A stretch of DNA of 64,000 nt, taken from NCBI RefSeq assembly GCF_000820765.1, contig NZ_CCYH01000027.1, forward strand, positions 112,210 through 176,209, written 5' to 3'. A model generated the notes under the pieces. The model saw only the letters and a program-made list of their open reading frames with translations, was not told the DNA's origin and searched no databases. The translations under genes were made by a program, and so were the position numbers. Shown here one piece after another: positions 26,186 to 34,756 of this stretch. Positions within the stretch are counted from its first letter, which is position 1. Every line of letters starts with the position of its first letter. The DNA comes from Candidatus Soleaferrea massiliensis AP7 (GTDB lineage: Bacteria > Bacillota > Clostridia > Oscillospirales > Ruminococcaceae).

Positions 26186-27928
26186 ATGAAAACGGTGCTG
26201 ACCGCTATCAACGCCAAATACATCCATACCAATCTGGCTGTCCGTTACTTGAAAACCTACGCTCAAAAGCATGGATGCACCGGCATCCATCTGGCCGAAT
26301 ACACAATCAACCATTACAACGATTACATATTGAGCGAACTCTACCGGCAAAAACCCGATTTACTGATCTTCTCGTGTTATATTTGGAACATCCGGCAGGT
26401 GCTGGATATTGCCAGCACCTATAAAAAGGTCTCCCCTTCCACAACGATTATCCTCGGCGGCCCGGAGGTTTCCTTTGAACAGCCGTCTTTTCTGGAAGAT
26501 CATCGTTGTGTCGACGCGGTGATGAAGGGGGAAGGCGAAGGGACCTTCGTCTCGCTCCTGCGGCATTTCTCCGGGGATGGACTGCCGCTTTCCAAAATTC
26601 CTGGACTGCTTTACCGGGATGACGCCGGCTGTCACGACACTGGCTCCTGCACGGCAATCGATCTCGATGAACTGCCGTTCCCCTATCCGGATGGCTTCGA
26701 CGCATTGAAAGACAGAATTCTGTACTACGAGGCCTCACGGGGCTGTCCGTTTAACTGTCAGTATTGCCTGTCCTCTTCCTTTCACGGTGTACGGTTCCGC
26801 TCGGTCGAGCGGGTTCGGCAGGATTTGCAGGTCTTTCTGGATGCCCAGGTTCGGCAGGTCAAGTTCGTAGACAGGACCTTCAACGCCGACCGGAAATTCG
26901 CATGGGAAATCTGGAGGTTTTTGAGTGAACATGACAATGGGGTCACAAATTTTCACTTTGAGATTTCGGCAGACCTGCTGGATGAAGAGACCATTGCGTA
27001 TTTAAATACGGTTCGGGACGGGCTGTTTCAATTTGAGATCGGCGTGCAGTCCACCAATCCGCAGACGCTGAAGGCCATCCAGCGTGCCGACCGGTTTGAT
27101 GCGATTTCCCGAACCGTGCAGGCTGTTCAAAAAGGACGCAACATCCATCAGCATCTGGATCTGATCGCCGGCCTGCCGCATGAGGACTATCCGTCGTTCG
27201 CGGAATCCTTCAATGCGGTGTACCGGTTGCATCCTGAGCAGCTGCAGCTGGGATTTCTCAAGGTACTGAAAGGTTCCGGCATGCGGCGCATGTGTGAGGA
27301 GCTTTCCATCTCCTATCACGACGCTCCGCCTTATGAGGTTCTGAGCACCGACGCGCTTTCATTTGATGAAATTCTGCAGCTTAAGGCCATCGAACACATG
27401 GTGGAAACCTACTACAACAGCGCCCGCTTCGGCCGCACACTCCGGTTTGTCGTTCCGTTCTGGGACACACCGTTTTCTTTCTTTGAAGAGCTGGCCGAAT
27501 ACTATGCGCAAAGCGGCATGCAGAATGCCAGTCACAGCCAATTTGAAATGATCTCTTTTCTGTACCGGTTTTTCAGTGCGCGTTTTCCCGCGTCGGCCGA
27601 TAAAGCGGCGTGGATGCTGCGCTTCGATATGTATCTGCATGAGAAAATCCGAAAGTTTCCCGACTTCATGGAAACGGACCGGACCGGGCTTTACGCGAAA
27701 GCCATTCTCGGCTTTTATCAGGATGAACAGAATATTCAGCGGTATCTTCCATCCTTTAGAGATATGGAGCCGAAGCGCATTCTGCGGCTGGTGCACATTG
27801 AGGTATTCCCGTTTGACGCAGAACAGCCTGCGCGCGAGGGCCGCTGCGCTTACCTGTTCGACTACAGCCGCCGCGACCTGCTGGGAAACGCCCTGGCGCA
27901 GAAGATTGATCTGTCTGGTATTGGATGA
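26186..27928 (+). CDS. B12-binding-type radical SAM protein (DUF4080 family)
   Basis: A 580-residue protein. Residues about 1-130 form a cobalamin-binding-like Rossmann domain (KTVLTAINAKYIHTNLAVRYL, TTIILGGPEVSFE). The radical SAM barrel covers about 175-380, with the [4Fe-4S] cysteines in CPFNCQYC and LIAGLPHEDYPSF. A C-terminal helical region matches the DUF4080 type. These proteins are thought to modify unknown substrates through a 5'-deoxyadenosyl radical; no substrate is known. The typical DxHxxG base-off cobalamin motif is not visible, so cobalamin binding is uncertain. GGAAGGAG precedes the ATG. Confidence 0.88.
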   Translation: MKTVLTAINAKYIHTNLAVRYLKTYAQKHGCTGIHLAEYTINHYNDYILSELYRQKPDLLIFSCYIWNIRQVLDIASTYKKVSPSTTIILGGPEVSFEQPSFLEDHRCVDAVMKGEGEGTFVSLLRHFSGDGLPLSKIPGLLYRDDAGCHDTGSCTAIDLDELPFPYPDGFDALKDRILYYEASRGCPFNCQYCLSSSFHGVRFRSVERVRQDLQVFLDAQVRQVKFVDRTFNADRKFAWEIWRFLSEHDNGVTNFHFEISADLLDEETIAYLNTVRDGLFQFEIGVQSTNPQTLKAIQRADRFDAISRTVQAVQKGRNIHQHLDLIAGLPHEDYPSFAESFNAVYRLHPEQLQLGFLKVLKGSGMRRMCEELSISYHDAPPYEVLSTDALSFDEILQLKAIEHMVETYYNSARFGRTLRFVVPFWDTPFSFFEELAEYYAQSGMQNASHSQFEMISFLYRFFSARFPASADKAAWMLRFDMYLHEKIRKFPDFMETDRTGLYAKAILGFYQDEQNIQRYLPSFRDMEPKRILRLVHIEVFPFDAEQPAREGRCAYLFDYSRRDLLGNALAQKIDLSGIG

Positions 27929-28377
27929 ACGCATCGTAAATAACGTACAGTATTGACTTCACCGCATGGCAGACTGCATGGTTGACCATTTAACAGACAC
28001 ATGTTGTTTTTGGTTTTTCTGGTTCATTCGATATGGAGATAATTTCAATGGTCCATACTGGTACGTCTCCTCTGTATTTCTGATATTCCGGCTATTCGAT
28101 CGAATCTTAACGCACAAAACGCCCGCTTCTTCCCTTTTTCGGTGCTTCATACTTGAAAATCAACCTTTTTGCATAATTTCGACTTAATTTTAGATTGAAA
28201 AATTGAACGATTTGTATTATACTAATATACCTATAGTCATAAACAGCCCGCATCCGACAGCATTCCATATCTGTCAGCATGATCCGACCGCAAAAAGCCG
28301 GATGGGCTTTTCGATTCATCCCCTGCACATCTGATGCAGGATTACTTTTTGTACTTTTGAAACGGAGGTTGGACTCT
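27929..28377. other. Gene-free stretch before proC
   Basis: 449 bases without a supportable gene. It holds the proC promoter and a small CCTGCA/TGCAGG hairpin followed by ATTACTTTTT (28323-28350), which could be a weak attenuator in the proC leader. Confidence 0.4.
28195..28223 (+). promoter_or_regulatory. Sigma-A promoter upstream of proC
   Basis: TTGAAA (28195-28200), a 17-base spacer and TATACT (28218-28223). The leader to the proC start would be about 148 bases. Confidence 0.75.
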
Positions 28378-29184
28378 TTGAATCAGATCAAAACCGGATT
28401 CATCGGGGCGGGCAACATGGCGTCCGCTATCATCAATGGGATTTTGAGCAACGGCATTCTGGAGCCGTCTGAGATTGCTGTGACGGACATCGATTCCGCA
28501 AAGGTGGAGAAGCTCAGCCAGAAAGGCGTCGTCGGGATGCCGCACGCTTCTGAGGTTGTCAGACAGGCAAAATATATCTTTCTGGCCGTCAAGCCACAGC
28601 ACATCGAATCCGTATTGGAAGGGATATGCGGCGACGTCCGGGATGAGAATGTCTTTATCTCCATTGCGGCCGGCATATCGGGCGGTTTCATCAAGGAAAA
28701 GCTGCAGAAAGACGTCCGTCTGGTTTTGGCCATGCCCAACACGCCGCTGCTTCTGGGCTGCGGGGCAACGGCAGTCTGCAGAATCGATCCAACCGGCGAA
28801 GATGAATTTCGGTTTGTACAGGACATCTTTTCTTCCGCGGGGATGGCAAAAGTGATCAGCAGCGACAAGATGAATGAGATCATTCCAGTCAACGGCAGTT
28901 CCCCCGCTTTCATCTACCAATTCACCAAGTGCTTTGTCGAGGAAGCCGTTCAGAACGGCATCGACCGCTCGTCTGCGCTGGAGCTGTTCTGTCAGTCGCT
29001 GATCGGGTCAGCCAAGATGATGACCGAAAGCGGCTATGACCTCGATGAACTGATTAAAATGGTCTCCTCTCCCGGCGGCACCACCATTGCCGGGCTGAAA
29101 GCACTCAGGGAACACGGCTTTGAGGATGCCGTATGCGCCGCATCCAGAGACTGTATCAAGCGGGCTTACGAGCTTGGGAAATAA
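28378..29184 (+). CDS. proC: Pyrroline-5-carboxylate reductase
   Basis: Last step of proline synthesis, NAD(P)H-dependent. It has 268 residues with the N-terminal IKTGFIGAGNMASAII nucleotide fold, AVKPQHIESVLEGI, the AMPNTPLLLGCGAT segment and the C-terminal SSPGGTTIAGLKALREHGFEDAV signature. TTG 28378 is chosen because CGGAGG lies nine bases upstream and the protein then begins at the family start; the open frame extends to 28279 through the leader hairpin. Confidence 0.95.
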   Translation: MNQIKTGFIGAGNMASAIINGILSNGILEPSEIAVTDIDSAKVEKLSQKGVVGMPHASEVVRQAKYIFLAVKPQHIESVLEGICGDVRDENVFISIAAGISGGFIKEKLQKDVRLVLAMPNTPLLLGCGATAVCRIDPTGEDEFRFVQDIFSSAGMAKVISSDKMNEIIPVNGSSPAFIYQFTKCFVEEAVQNGIDRSSALELFCQSLIGSAKMMTESGYDLDELIKMVSSPGGTTIAGLKALREHGFEDAVCAASRDCIKRAYELGK

Positions 29185-29351
29185 TTCTTTTCCTGTATCG
29201 TTTGCACACGGAAGATGGCCGGGGAATCCTGTACAAGACTGTGCATTTCAACGGGAGGGTCTCAGGCGCATAATCTTGTCCATCACCGCATAGGTATTAG
29301 TGAGCATCCTCTGGGGATGTCCCACTATAACAGATAGTAAGGTGATGAAAG

Positions 29352-29996
29352 ATGATCCGGACAGCAAAACGGCAGAAGTTCGACAAAAGCGCATTCTTTA
29401 CATACGTCAAAAAAAATTACCGAAGCATTCTTTTCTTTGCGCTCTTTTTTATCGGCATGATCATCGGCGCAATGCTCATCAGGAATGCGCCGGGCGAAAC
29501 GCTTGACAACCTGGCATCGATCACCGGCGGATTTGTGGACAAACGCGCACAGCAATCCTTTGCCGATACGCTGATATCATCTTTTATGTCCAATTCGCTG
29601 TATCTGATGCTGCTGTTTATCTTTGGTTTCTGTGCGATCGCACAGCCGTTTATCACTGCCGTCCCGCTTTTTAAAGGGCTGGGACTCGGGTTTTCAATCG
29701 GATACTTTTACGCTTATTATAAGCTGCAGGGGCTTTTATATGTACTGCTTATCATCCTGCCGGGCGCATTGATTACGACCGCCGTTGTGATTGCAGCCTG
29801 CAATCAGGCATACAGCCTTTCCCTGATCTTTCTGCGGGGCATCAACCCCAACAATAACAAAAGTCCAAACAATCAACCGAGCATTACAATCAAAAAATAT
29901 ATGATGCGGTATGTGTTTTTCCTGGTGGTCATACTGGTATCGTCTTCATTTGAAGCAATTTGTTCTTCATTGTTCGGACGATTCTTTTCTTTTTAG
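29352..29996 (+). CDS. spoIIM: Stage II sporulation protein M
   Basis: A 214-residue membrane protein of the SpoIIM/DUF95 family with about five membrane helices (24-45, about 84-106, 118-135, 136-158 and 185-203). In Bacillus it is a scaffold of the engulfment DMP machinery (SpoIIM with SpoIID and SpoIIP). Its presence suggests a sporulation-competent lineage. AGGTGAT lies before the ATG. xerD follows after 16 bases, the same neighbour order as around B. subtilis spoIIM-ripX, which supports the assignment. Confidence 0.9.
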   Translation: MIRTAKRQKFDKSAFFTYVKKNYRSILFFALFFIGMIIGAMLIRNAPGETLDNLASITGGFVDKRAQQSFADTLISSFMSNSLYLMLLFIFGFCAIAQPFITAVPLFKGLGLGFSIGYFYAYYKLQGLLYVLLIILPGALITTAVVIAACNQAYSLSLIFLRGINPNNNKSPNNQPSITIKKYMMRYVFFLVVILVSSSFEAICSSLFGRFFSF

Positions 29997-30012
29997 TGAG
30001 GAGATCTGAAAA

Positions 30013-30915
30013 ATGATACGCTATCTTACAGAATTCGAGGACTATCTCAAGAATGAAAAATCTGTATCCAAAAATACATTTGAATCCTATATGCGGGATC
30101 TTCGGAAGTTTTTAAATTATCTCACCGCGCATTCGGTCAGCAGCCTGGGTGCGGTGGACGAGGGCATTCTGAACCGGTATATCGATTACCTGTTCGACGA
30201 TGGCAAGAGCTCCGCCACGGTGACACGCAGCATTGCTTCCATCAAATGCTTCTTTCAATGCATGATCGGCAAGGGCTATCTCACTGAAAATCCTGTCCTG
30301 CAGATCCGCATGCAGCGCTGTTACAAAAAAGCGCCGCAGATCCTTTCCGGCGCTGAGGTTGAGCTGCTGCTGAACAGCCCGGATATCACCGATGACAAGG
30401 GAATCCGCGACAGGGCCATGCTGGAGGTACTCTATGCAACCGGCATCCGGGTTTCGGAGCTGATCGCGCTGGATCTCGACTGCGTGGACCTGAATGCCAA
30501 GACCATCCTTTGCAGAAATGAACGCTGCGCGCGGGTGATCCCGCTGTATCCGCAGGCGGTCTGCGCATTGGAACGGTATCTGTATCTGGTCCGCACCGCT
30601 TATGTCAGCACCGAACGATCCCAGCGGGAGCCGCTGTTTATGAATCTCAATGGAAAACGGCTGACCCGGCAGGGCTTCTGGAAGATCATCAAGGTCTATG
30701 CAAGGCAGGCAGGCATCCGGCAGGAGATCACGCCGCATACGCTGCGCCATTCCTTTGCCGTGCATCTGCTCAAGGGCGGCGCTTCATTAAACGACGTCAA
30801 GGATATTCTGGGACATGCCGACATCTCTTCGACGCAGGTCTACTCCGATGTGTTGGACAACCAGTTCCGCAATGTGTACAACAAATGTCACCCGAAGGCA
30901 AAACAATCGATTTAA
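30013..30915 (+). CDS. xerD: Tyrosine recombinase XerD-like, beta-hairpin lysine apparently missing
   Basis: A 300-residue Xer recombinase with an N-terminal core-binding domain (1-105) and catalytic domain. Arg146 (TGIRVSEL), His242 and Arg245 (HTLRH), His268 (LGHADIS) and nucleophile Tyr277 are present. The beta-hairpin that normally reads GKGxKxR reads LCRNERCARVIPL here, so the active-site Lys has no obvious equivalent. Position directly after spoIIM matches the chromosomal dimer-resolution XerD of Bacillus. GGAGATC precedes the ATG. It may be less active, or work with a partner. Confidence 0.9.
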   Translation: MIRYLTEFEDYLKNEKSVSKNTFESYMRDLRKFLNYLTAHSVSSLGAVDEGILNRYIDYLFDDGKSSATVTRSIASIKCFFQCMIGKGYLTENPVLQIRMQRCYKKAPQILSGAEVELLLNSPDITDDKGIRDRAMLEVLYATGIRVSELIALDLDCVDLNAKTILCRNERCARVIPLYPQAVCALERYLYLVRTAYVSTERSQREPLFMNLNGKRLTRQGFWKIIKVYARQAGIRQEITPHTLRHSFAVHLLKGGASLNDVKDILGHADISSTQVYSDVLDNQFRNVYNKCHPKAKQSI

Positions 30916-30930
30916 TCTGTTTTCTCTCCG

Positions 30931-30974
30931 CCCCTCGTATCTTTCCGTTCCAGACGGAAAAGCGGGGGGTTTTT
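30931..30974 (+). terminator. Terminator of spoIIM-xerD
   Basis: Outer stem CCCCTCG/CGGGGGG and inner stem TTTCCGT/ACGGAAA separated by a small internal loop, then TTTTTA. It starts 15 bases after the xerD stop. Downstream, two more short hairpins occur (CTGCAGAAT/ATTCTGCAG at 31074-31095 and CATCCG/CGGATG at 31106-31119) of unknown role. Confidence 0.85.
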
Positions 30975-31147
30975 ACGTCTCTACCCGACAGCTTAGATAA
31001 AAGCCAAACGCGGAGGATTTTGCCGCGGAGCCTGCTTTCGGATAGCCTATAGACAGACTGGTGAATCAAGGAGCTGCAGAATAGAAATTCTGCAGAATTG
31101 CACGTCATCCGTTCGGATGAAAACGCATTTTGTTTACAGAAAATATT

Positions 31148-31176
31148 TTGAGATTCGCCAAAAACTGTGCTATACT
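31148..31176 (+). promoter_or_regulatory. Sigma-A promoter of ddh
   Basis: TTGAGA (31148-31153), a 17-base spacer and TATACT (31171-31176), giving a short leader of about 30 bases. Confidence 0.8.
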
Positions 31177-31213
31177 TGAAAACTGAAAGTACATTAGAGT
31201 GGAGGAAACTACT

Positions 31214-32203
31214 ATGTCAGATATCATTAGAATTGGCATTGCGGGCTACGGCAATCTCGGCCGCGGCGTTGAGGCGGCCATCAGCCAGAATCCGGACACC
31301 GAGCTTGTTGGAATCTTCTCCCGGAGGGATCCCGCTTCGGTCAAACCGCTGACCGGTGTCAAGGTATATACCATAGAGGAAGCGCAGAAGCTGCAGGATC
31401 AGATCGACGTGATGATCCTCTGCGGCGGTTCTGCCACCGACCTTCCTGAGCAGGGCCCCCAATTTGCAAAGCTGTTCAACACCATCGACAGCTTTGACAC
31501 GCACGCGAAGATTCCCGCTTACTTCGAAGCGGTGAATGAAGCGGCCAGCGCGTCGAAGCATGTGTCCATCATCTCGGTCGGATGGGACCCGGGACTGTTC
31601 TCGCTGAACCGTCTGTACGCGGAATCGGTGCTTCCGAACGGCAAAAACTACACCTTCTGGGGTAAGGGACTCAGCCAGGGACATTCCGATGCAATCCGCC
31701 GGATAGACGGCGTGGAACATGCCGTCCAGTATACCATTCCGATTGAAGCTGCGATGGAAAAGGTGCGCAGCGGCGAAAATCCGGTCTTTACCACTCGCCA
31801 GCAGCATCTGCGCGACTGCTATGCCGTCGCAAGGGAGGGTGCGGACACGGCGAGAATCGAAGCGGAAATCGTGAATATGCCGAACTACTTCGCGGACTAT
31901 GACACGACGGTTCACTTCATCTCCAAAGAAGAATTCCAGAAGAACCACACCACCATGGCGCACGGCGGATTTGTCCTGCGCAGCGGCACAACCGGCCTGC
32001 AGAATGAAACCAAGCAGCTGATCGAGTATTCCTTGAAGCTGGATTCCAACCCGCAGTTCACCGCCAGCGTGCTCGTCGCCTATGCGCGCGCCGCCTACCG
32101 GCTCTCCAAAGAACAGAATTACGGCGCAAAGACCGTATTCGACATTGCGCCGGCCTATCTGAGCCCGAAGGATGGACAGACACTGCGTAAAGAGATGCTT
32201 TAA
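31214..32203 (+). CDS. ddh: meso-Diaminopimelate dehydrogenase
   Basis: NADP-dependent enzyme of 329 residues that reductively aminates tetrahydrodipicolinate to meso-diaminopimelate in one step. The N-terminal IRIGIAGYGNLGRGVEAAI Rossmann motif, SRRDP, CGGSATDLPEQGP, SIISVGWDPGLFSLNRL and FWGKGLSQGHSDAIRRI are all characteristic. ATG 31214 lies 7 bases after GGAGGA; GTG 31199 includes that site and is rejected. This window also encodes DapL and DapF, a second route to the same product. Confidence 0.95.
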   Translation: MSDIIRIGIAGYGNLGRGVEAAISQNPDTELVGIFSRRDPASVKPLTGVKVYTIEEAQKLQDQIDVMILCGGSATDLPEQGPQFAKLFNTIDSFDTHAKIPAYFEAVNEAASASKHVSIISVGWDPGLFSLNRLYAESVLPNGKNYTFWGKGLSQGHSDAIRRIDGVEHAVQYTIPIEAAMEKVRSGENPVFTTRQQHLRDCYAVAREGADTARIEAEIVNMPNYFADYDTTVHFISKEEFQKNHTTMAHGGFVLRSGTTGLQNETKQLIEYSLKLDSNPQFTASVLVAYARAAYRLSKEQNYGAKTVFDIAPAYLSPKDGQTLRKEML

Positions 32204-32320
32204 TACTGTCGCCGTTAAACGCTATACCAGCCATGCGATGTGGATTTCCATGCCGCATGGCTCTTTTGTTCCCGGCTACAGATATCTTTTTGGGAACAAT
32301 GCTGGATTGGAGGTTACATG

Positions 32321-33148
32321 ATGAAGATCATCAAGCGGATCGGCATCCTGCTTGGATTTCTGATTCTCTGCGCATTGCTGGCGCTCGGCTATGCGTTTCT
32401 GATAGAACCCGCGCTGACGGTGACCAGCATCCACAGCTTTGGACAGGACGGTTCGGACGCACATCTGCGCGTCGTACAGCTTACCGATATCCAGGTCAGC
32501 GAATCCTACTCCGAAGACAGGCTCGCGAAGCTTGCCGAAAAGGTCAACGCCCTCTCCCCCGATGTCATTGTGTTCACCGGGGATTTGTTCGACAACTACG
32601 CGCAGTATCATCCGACGGAAGCGGTGACAGCGGCGCTTTCCGCGTTTCGGGCGCAATATGGGAAATATGCGGTCTGGGGAAATCGGGACTATGGCGGCGG
32701 CGCGCAGCGCATCTATGAACAGGTTCTGTTCGATGCGGATTTTACACTGCTGGAAAATGACAGCGTCTCCATCCCCCTTTCAGACGGCACACTGCTGATC
32801 GGTGGGCTTGACGACGCTTTGCTGGGCGCACCCGACATCCCGGCCGTATCGGCATCGATGCAGCAGACAGCCGACTACAGAATCCTGCTGCTGCATGAAC
32901 CGGATATTGCGGACGACCTACCCTCCGGCACCGCGGATCTGCTGCTGGCCGGGCACAGCCATGGCGGACAGGTCCGGATTCCGCCGTTTTTCGACGGCAT
33001 TAAAAACACGCTTGCGGGAACCTATACAAGGGGCTTTTATGAAGTGAACGGCATGCGGCTGTATGTCAGCAGCGGACTCGGAACCTCCCATATCCCGGTA
33101 CGTTTCCTGGTTCCGCCTGAAATTGCAGTGTTCGACATCTCGTTCTAA
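32321..33148 (+). CDS. Membrane-anchored metallophosphoesterase (YkuE-like)
   Basis: A 275-residue protein with one N-terminal membrane helix (about 5-27) and a calcineurin-like phosphoesterase domain. Metal-binding motifs are LTDIQVSE, VFTGDLFDNY, WGNRDYG, LLHEPDIAD and LAGHSHGGQVR. In this family GNHD is usual; here it reads GNRD, so the usual His is Arg. YkuE-like members hydrolyse phosphoester bonds outside or at the membrane, often on lipid substrates. ATG 32321 has GGAGG seven bases upstream; ATG 32318 is the alternative. Follows ddh by about 115 bases, possibly in the same transcript. Confidence 0.88.
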   Translation: MKIIKRIGILLGFLILCALLALGYAFLIEPALTVTSIHSFGQDGSDAHLRVVQLTDIQVSESYSEDRLAKLAEKVNALSPDVIVFTGDLFDNYAQYHPTEAVTAALSAFRAQYGKYAVWGNRDYGGGAQRIYEQVLFDADFTLLENDSVSIPLSDGTLLIGGLDDALLGAPDIPAVSASMQQTADYRILLLHEPDIADDLPSGTADLLLAGHSHGGQVRIPPFFDGIKNTLAGTYTRGFYEVNGMRLYVSSGLGTSHIPVRFLVPPEIAVFDISF

Positions 33149-33489
33149 CCGGCGGAAGAGCGCATTTTGAATTTCAATATGGCACAAATATTTCTTCTAT
33201 CCCTTTCATCACTTATCAGTGACATGCTTTGTCGTCCCGAAATTTTCATCCAGCATACATTCATTTATATTCATACAGCGATTCCATGATACAAATTCCT
33301 CTGCCTGTTTCCAGAAGCATCTTAAAACAAGCATATCGATATTCCCAAAAATACAGGGCCGTCTCACGTTTATTGTGGGACGGCCCTTCGCAGATAAAAA
33401 AAGAGGCAGGGAAAATCCCTGCCCTGCTATATCCATTTCGGTAAACAATGTTATGACCTGCCGTATGCGCCGATTCTCTCTTTATCTGG
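33149..33489. other. Convergent intergenic region with two minus-strand terminators
   Basis: No gene is seen. GGGCCGTCTCAC/GTGGGACGGCCC (33356-33386) and the stronger hairpin at 33405-33423 both serve the minus-strand cysteine-rich gene. Confidence 0.5.
33397..33423 (-). terminator. Terminator of the cysteine-rich gene
   Basis: GGCAGGGA-TTT-TCCCTGCC on the minus strand (33405-33423) followed by TCTTTTTTT. It lies 67 bases beyond the stop. A second hairpin with TGTATTTTTG follows at 33356-33386, so the gene has two tandem terminators. Confidence 0.88.
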
Positions 33490-34308
33490 CTAATCTGAGC
33501 AGCCGCAGCCGCACTCGTCGTCGGAATCATCCTCCTGCAGTCTTGGCGGGAAGAATTCATCGGTCGGGAATTTGATCTTTTTGAACAGACAGCACGGATC
33601 ATCGGTGGTCGTCTCGCATTCCTTATCCGGCATGCAGTACTCATAGGTCGGAATCAACAGGGAGACGTCTCTTTCCAGCTGTACAATGGAGAAGATACCC
33701 AATGTGATAAGTACAGTCTTACTCGGGGTTCCGCAGCAGCAGAAATCTCCGGGATAACGGCTTGCGATCGGCGCTGGTACGGAAATGGTCGTTTCAAGCG
33801 GCAGCCGGCATTCGCATGGCTCGATCAGCTTGCAGCCCAGCACAACCGGCTCCGCAACCTGCACGGTCGCTTTCGGCTTGTTGGTTGGGAACGAGCATTC
33901 CGGATCGGTCCAGGATGAACCGGAGACAAACCGTTTGACATTCCGCTCACTGCCGTACAGGATGACTTTTTTACAGAAGGTCGCAAGACCGTCCACAGCC
34001 ACCGGCGGTGCAATCGGAGATGTATACGCATTCATCTGTACATTCAGGAAGAAGGTCATATCCACGCAGTAGAAGCCCTTGTTGAACGGCACGGATTCCA
34101 CATCGAGGAATACATTGGTCACATCGACGTCCCTGACTTTGACGGTCATAGCCTGGTCGATGACGGGCTGCACGGAGTTCGTAAAGAATACCTGCAAGTC
34201 TTCCCAGCAGTCTTTGTCGCTACAGGAATCATATATTCTTGCCGCATCGATACAGACCGCTTCTTTTATGCAGCCAAGGTCGGATGCTTGCATGTTAGGT
34301 TCTGCCAT
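33490..34308 (-). CDS. Cysteine-rich protein of unknown function
   Basis: I do not recognise this 272-residue protein. It has 20 cysteines (about 7%), including a CCC triplet, a CC pair and the C-terminal CGCGCSD, with an early pattern CIKEAVCIDAARIYDSCSDKDC. There is no signal peptide or membrane helix. Much of it looks like beta strand (VDVTNVFLDVESVPF, VDMTFFLNVQMNAY). The acidic tail (EDDSDDECGCGCSD) resembles metal-binding or cross-linked structural tails. Cysteine-rich cytosolic proteins in sporulating clostridia are often spore-coat or metal-binding proteins, but this is inference. AGGAGG precedes the ATG. Monocistronic with tandem terminators. Confidence 0.8.
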   Translation of the reverse strand: MAEPNMQASDLGCIKEAVCIDAARIYDSCSDKDCWEDLQVFFTNSVQPVIDQAMTVKVRDVDVTNVFLDVESVPFNKGFYCVDMTFFLNVQMNAYTSPIAPPVAVDGLATFCKKVILYGSERNVKRFVSGSSWTDPECSFPTNKPKATVQVAEPVVLGCKLIEPCECRLPLETTISVPAPIASRYPGDFCCCGTPSKTVLITLGIFSIVQLERDVSLLIPTYEYCMPDKECETTTDDPCCLFKKIKFPTDEFFPPRLQEDDSDDECGCGCSD

Positions 34309-34756
34309 ATAAATCCTCCTAATAAAAAAATTGTTTGAAAGCTTTTGAACTTCAATACTATTTTATGTAATCGCCCGATTTTTGTGAACCTTTTTGAGAA
34401 ATTGCTCAGGATTTTGTTTGAACCGTCTCAAAATCCGGGTTCCAGGCAGCTGTAGGAGGATCAAAATCGCATTGATGAGGGCCTTTCATGGCCTTGGGCC
34501 AAGCCATCCGTATATTTCGCATGGGGAAAGGTATTCCCCAGCCAGTTTGTCTGACCTCGACGATCGATTCCTGCATCAACGCCTGAACGTTATATGATAG
34601 CTTTTTCCTGCCCGGTCATATGGATTCTTTCAGCTGAAACACCATTGGTGCCGGTTTTCATATGGTATTCTAACATATCATAAAAGCCGCCCGATACATC
34701 CCGGGCGGCTTTTTCACAGCTGGCAGAAAGCCAGCGGTCTTCCTCTTTATATTATT
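34309..34756. other. Intergenic region between pcrA and the cysteine-rich gene
   Basis: 448 bases without a convincing gene. A perfect 12-bp palindrome TTTCAGCTGAAA occurs near 34629. No clear promoter for the cysteine-rich gene is visible by eye; if it is sporulation-controlled its promoter would not match the sigma-A consensus. Confidence 0.4.
34682..34714. terminator. Terminator downstream of pcrA
   Basis: AAAAGCCGCCCG (34682-34693) pairs with CGGGCGGCTTTT (34702-34713). T runs follow on both strands. It lies 43 bases beyond the pcrA stop on the minus strand. Confidence 0.85.

Noticed and set aside
29185..29351. Sporulation sigma promoter before spoIIM
   Set aside because: GCATAAT and GCATAGGT at 29268-29294 are loosely like a sigma-E promoter, but the match to the -10 consensus is too poor to list.
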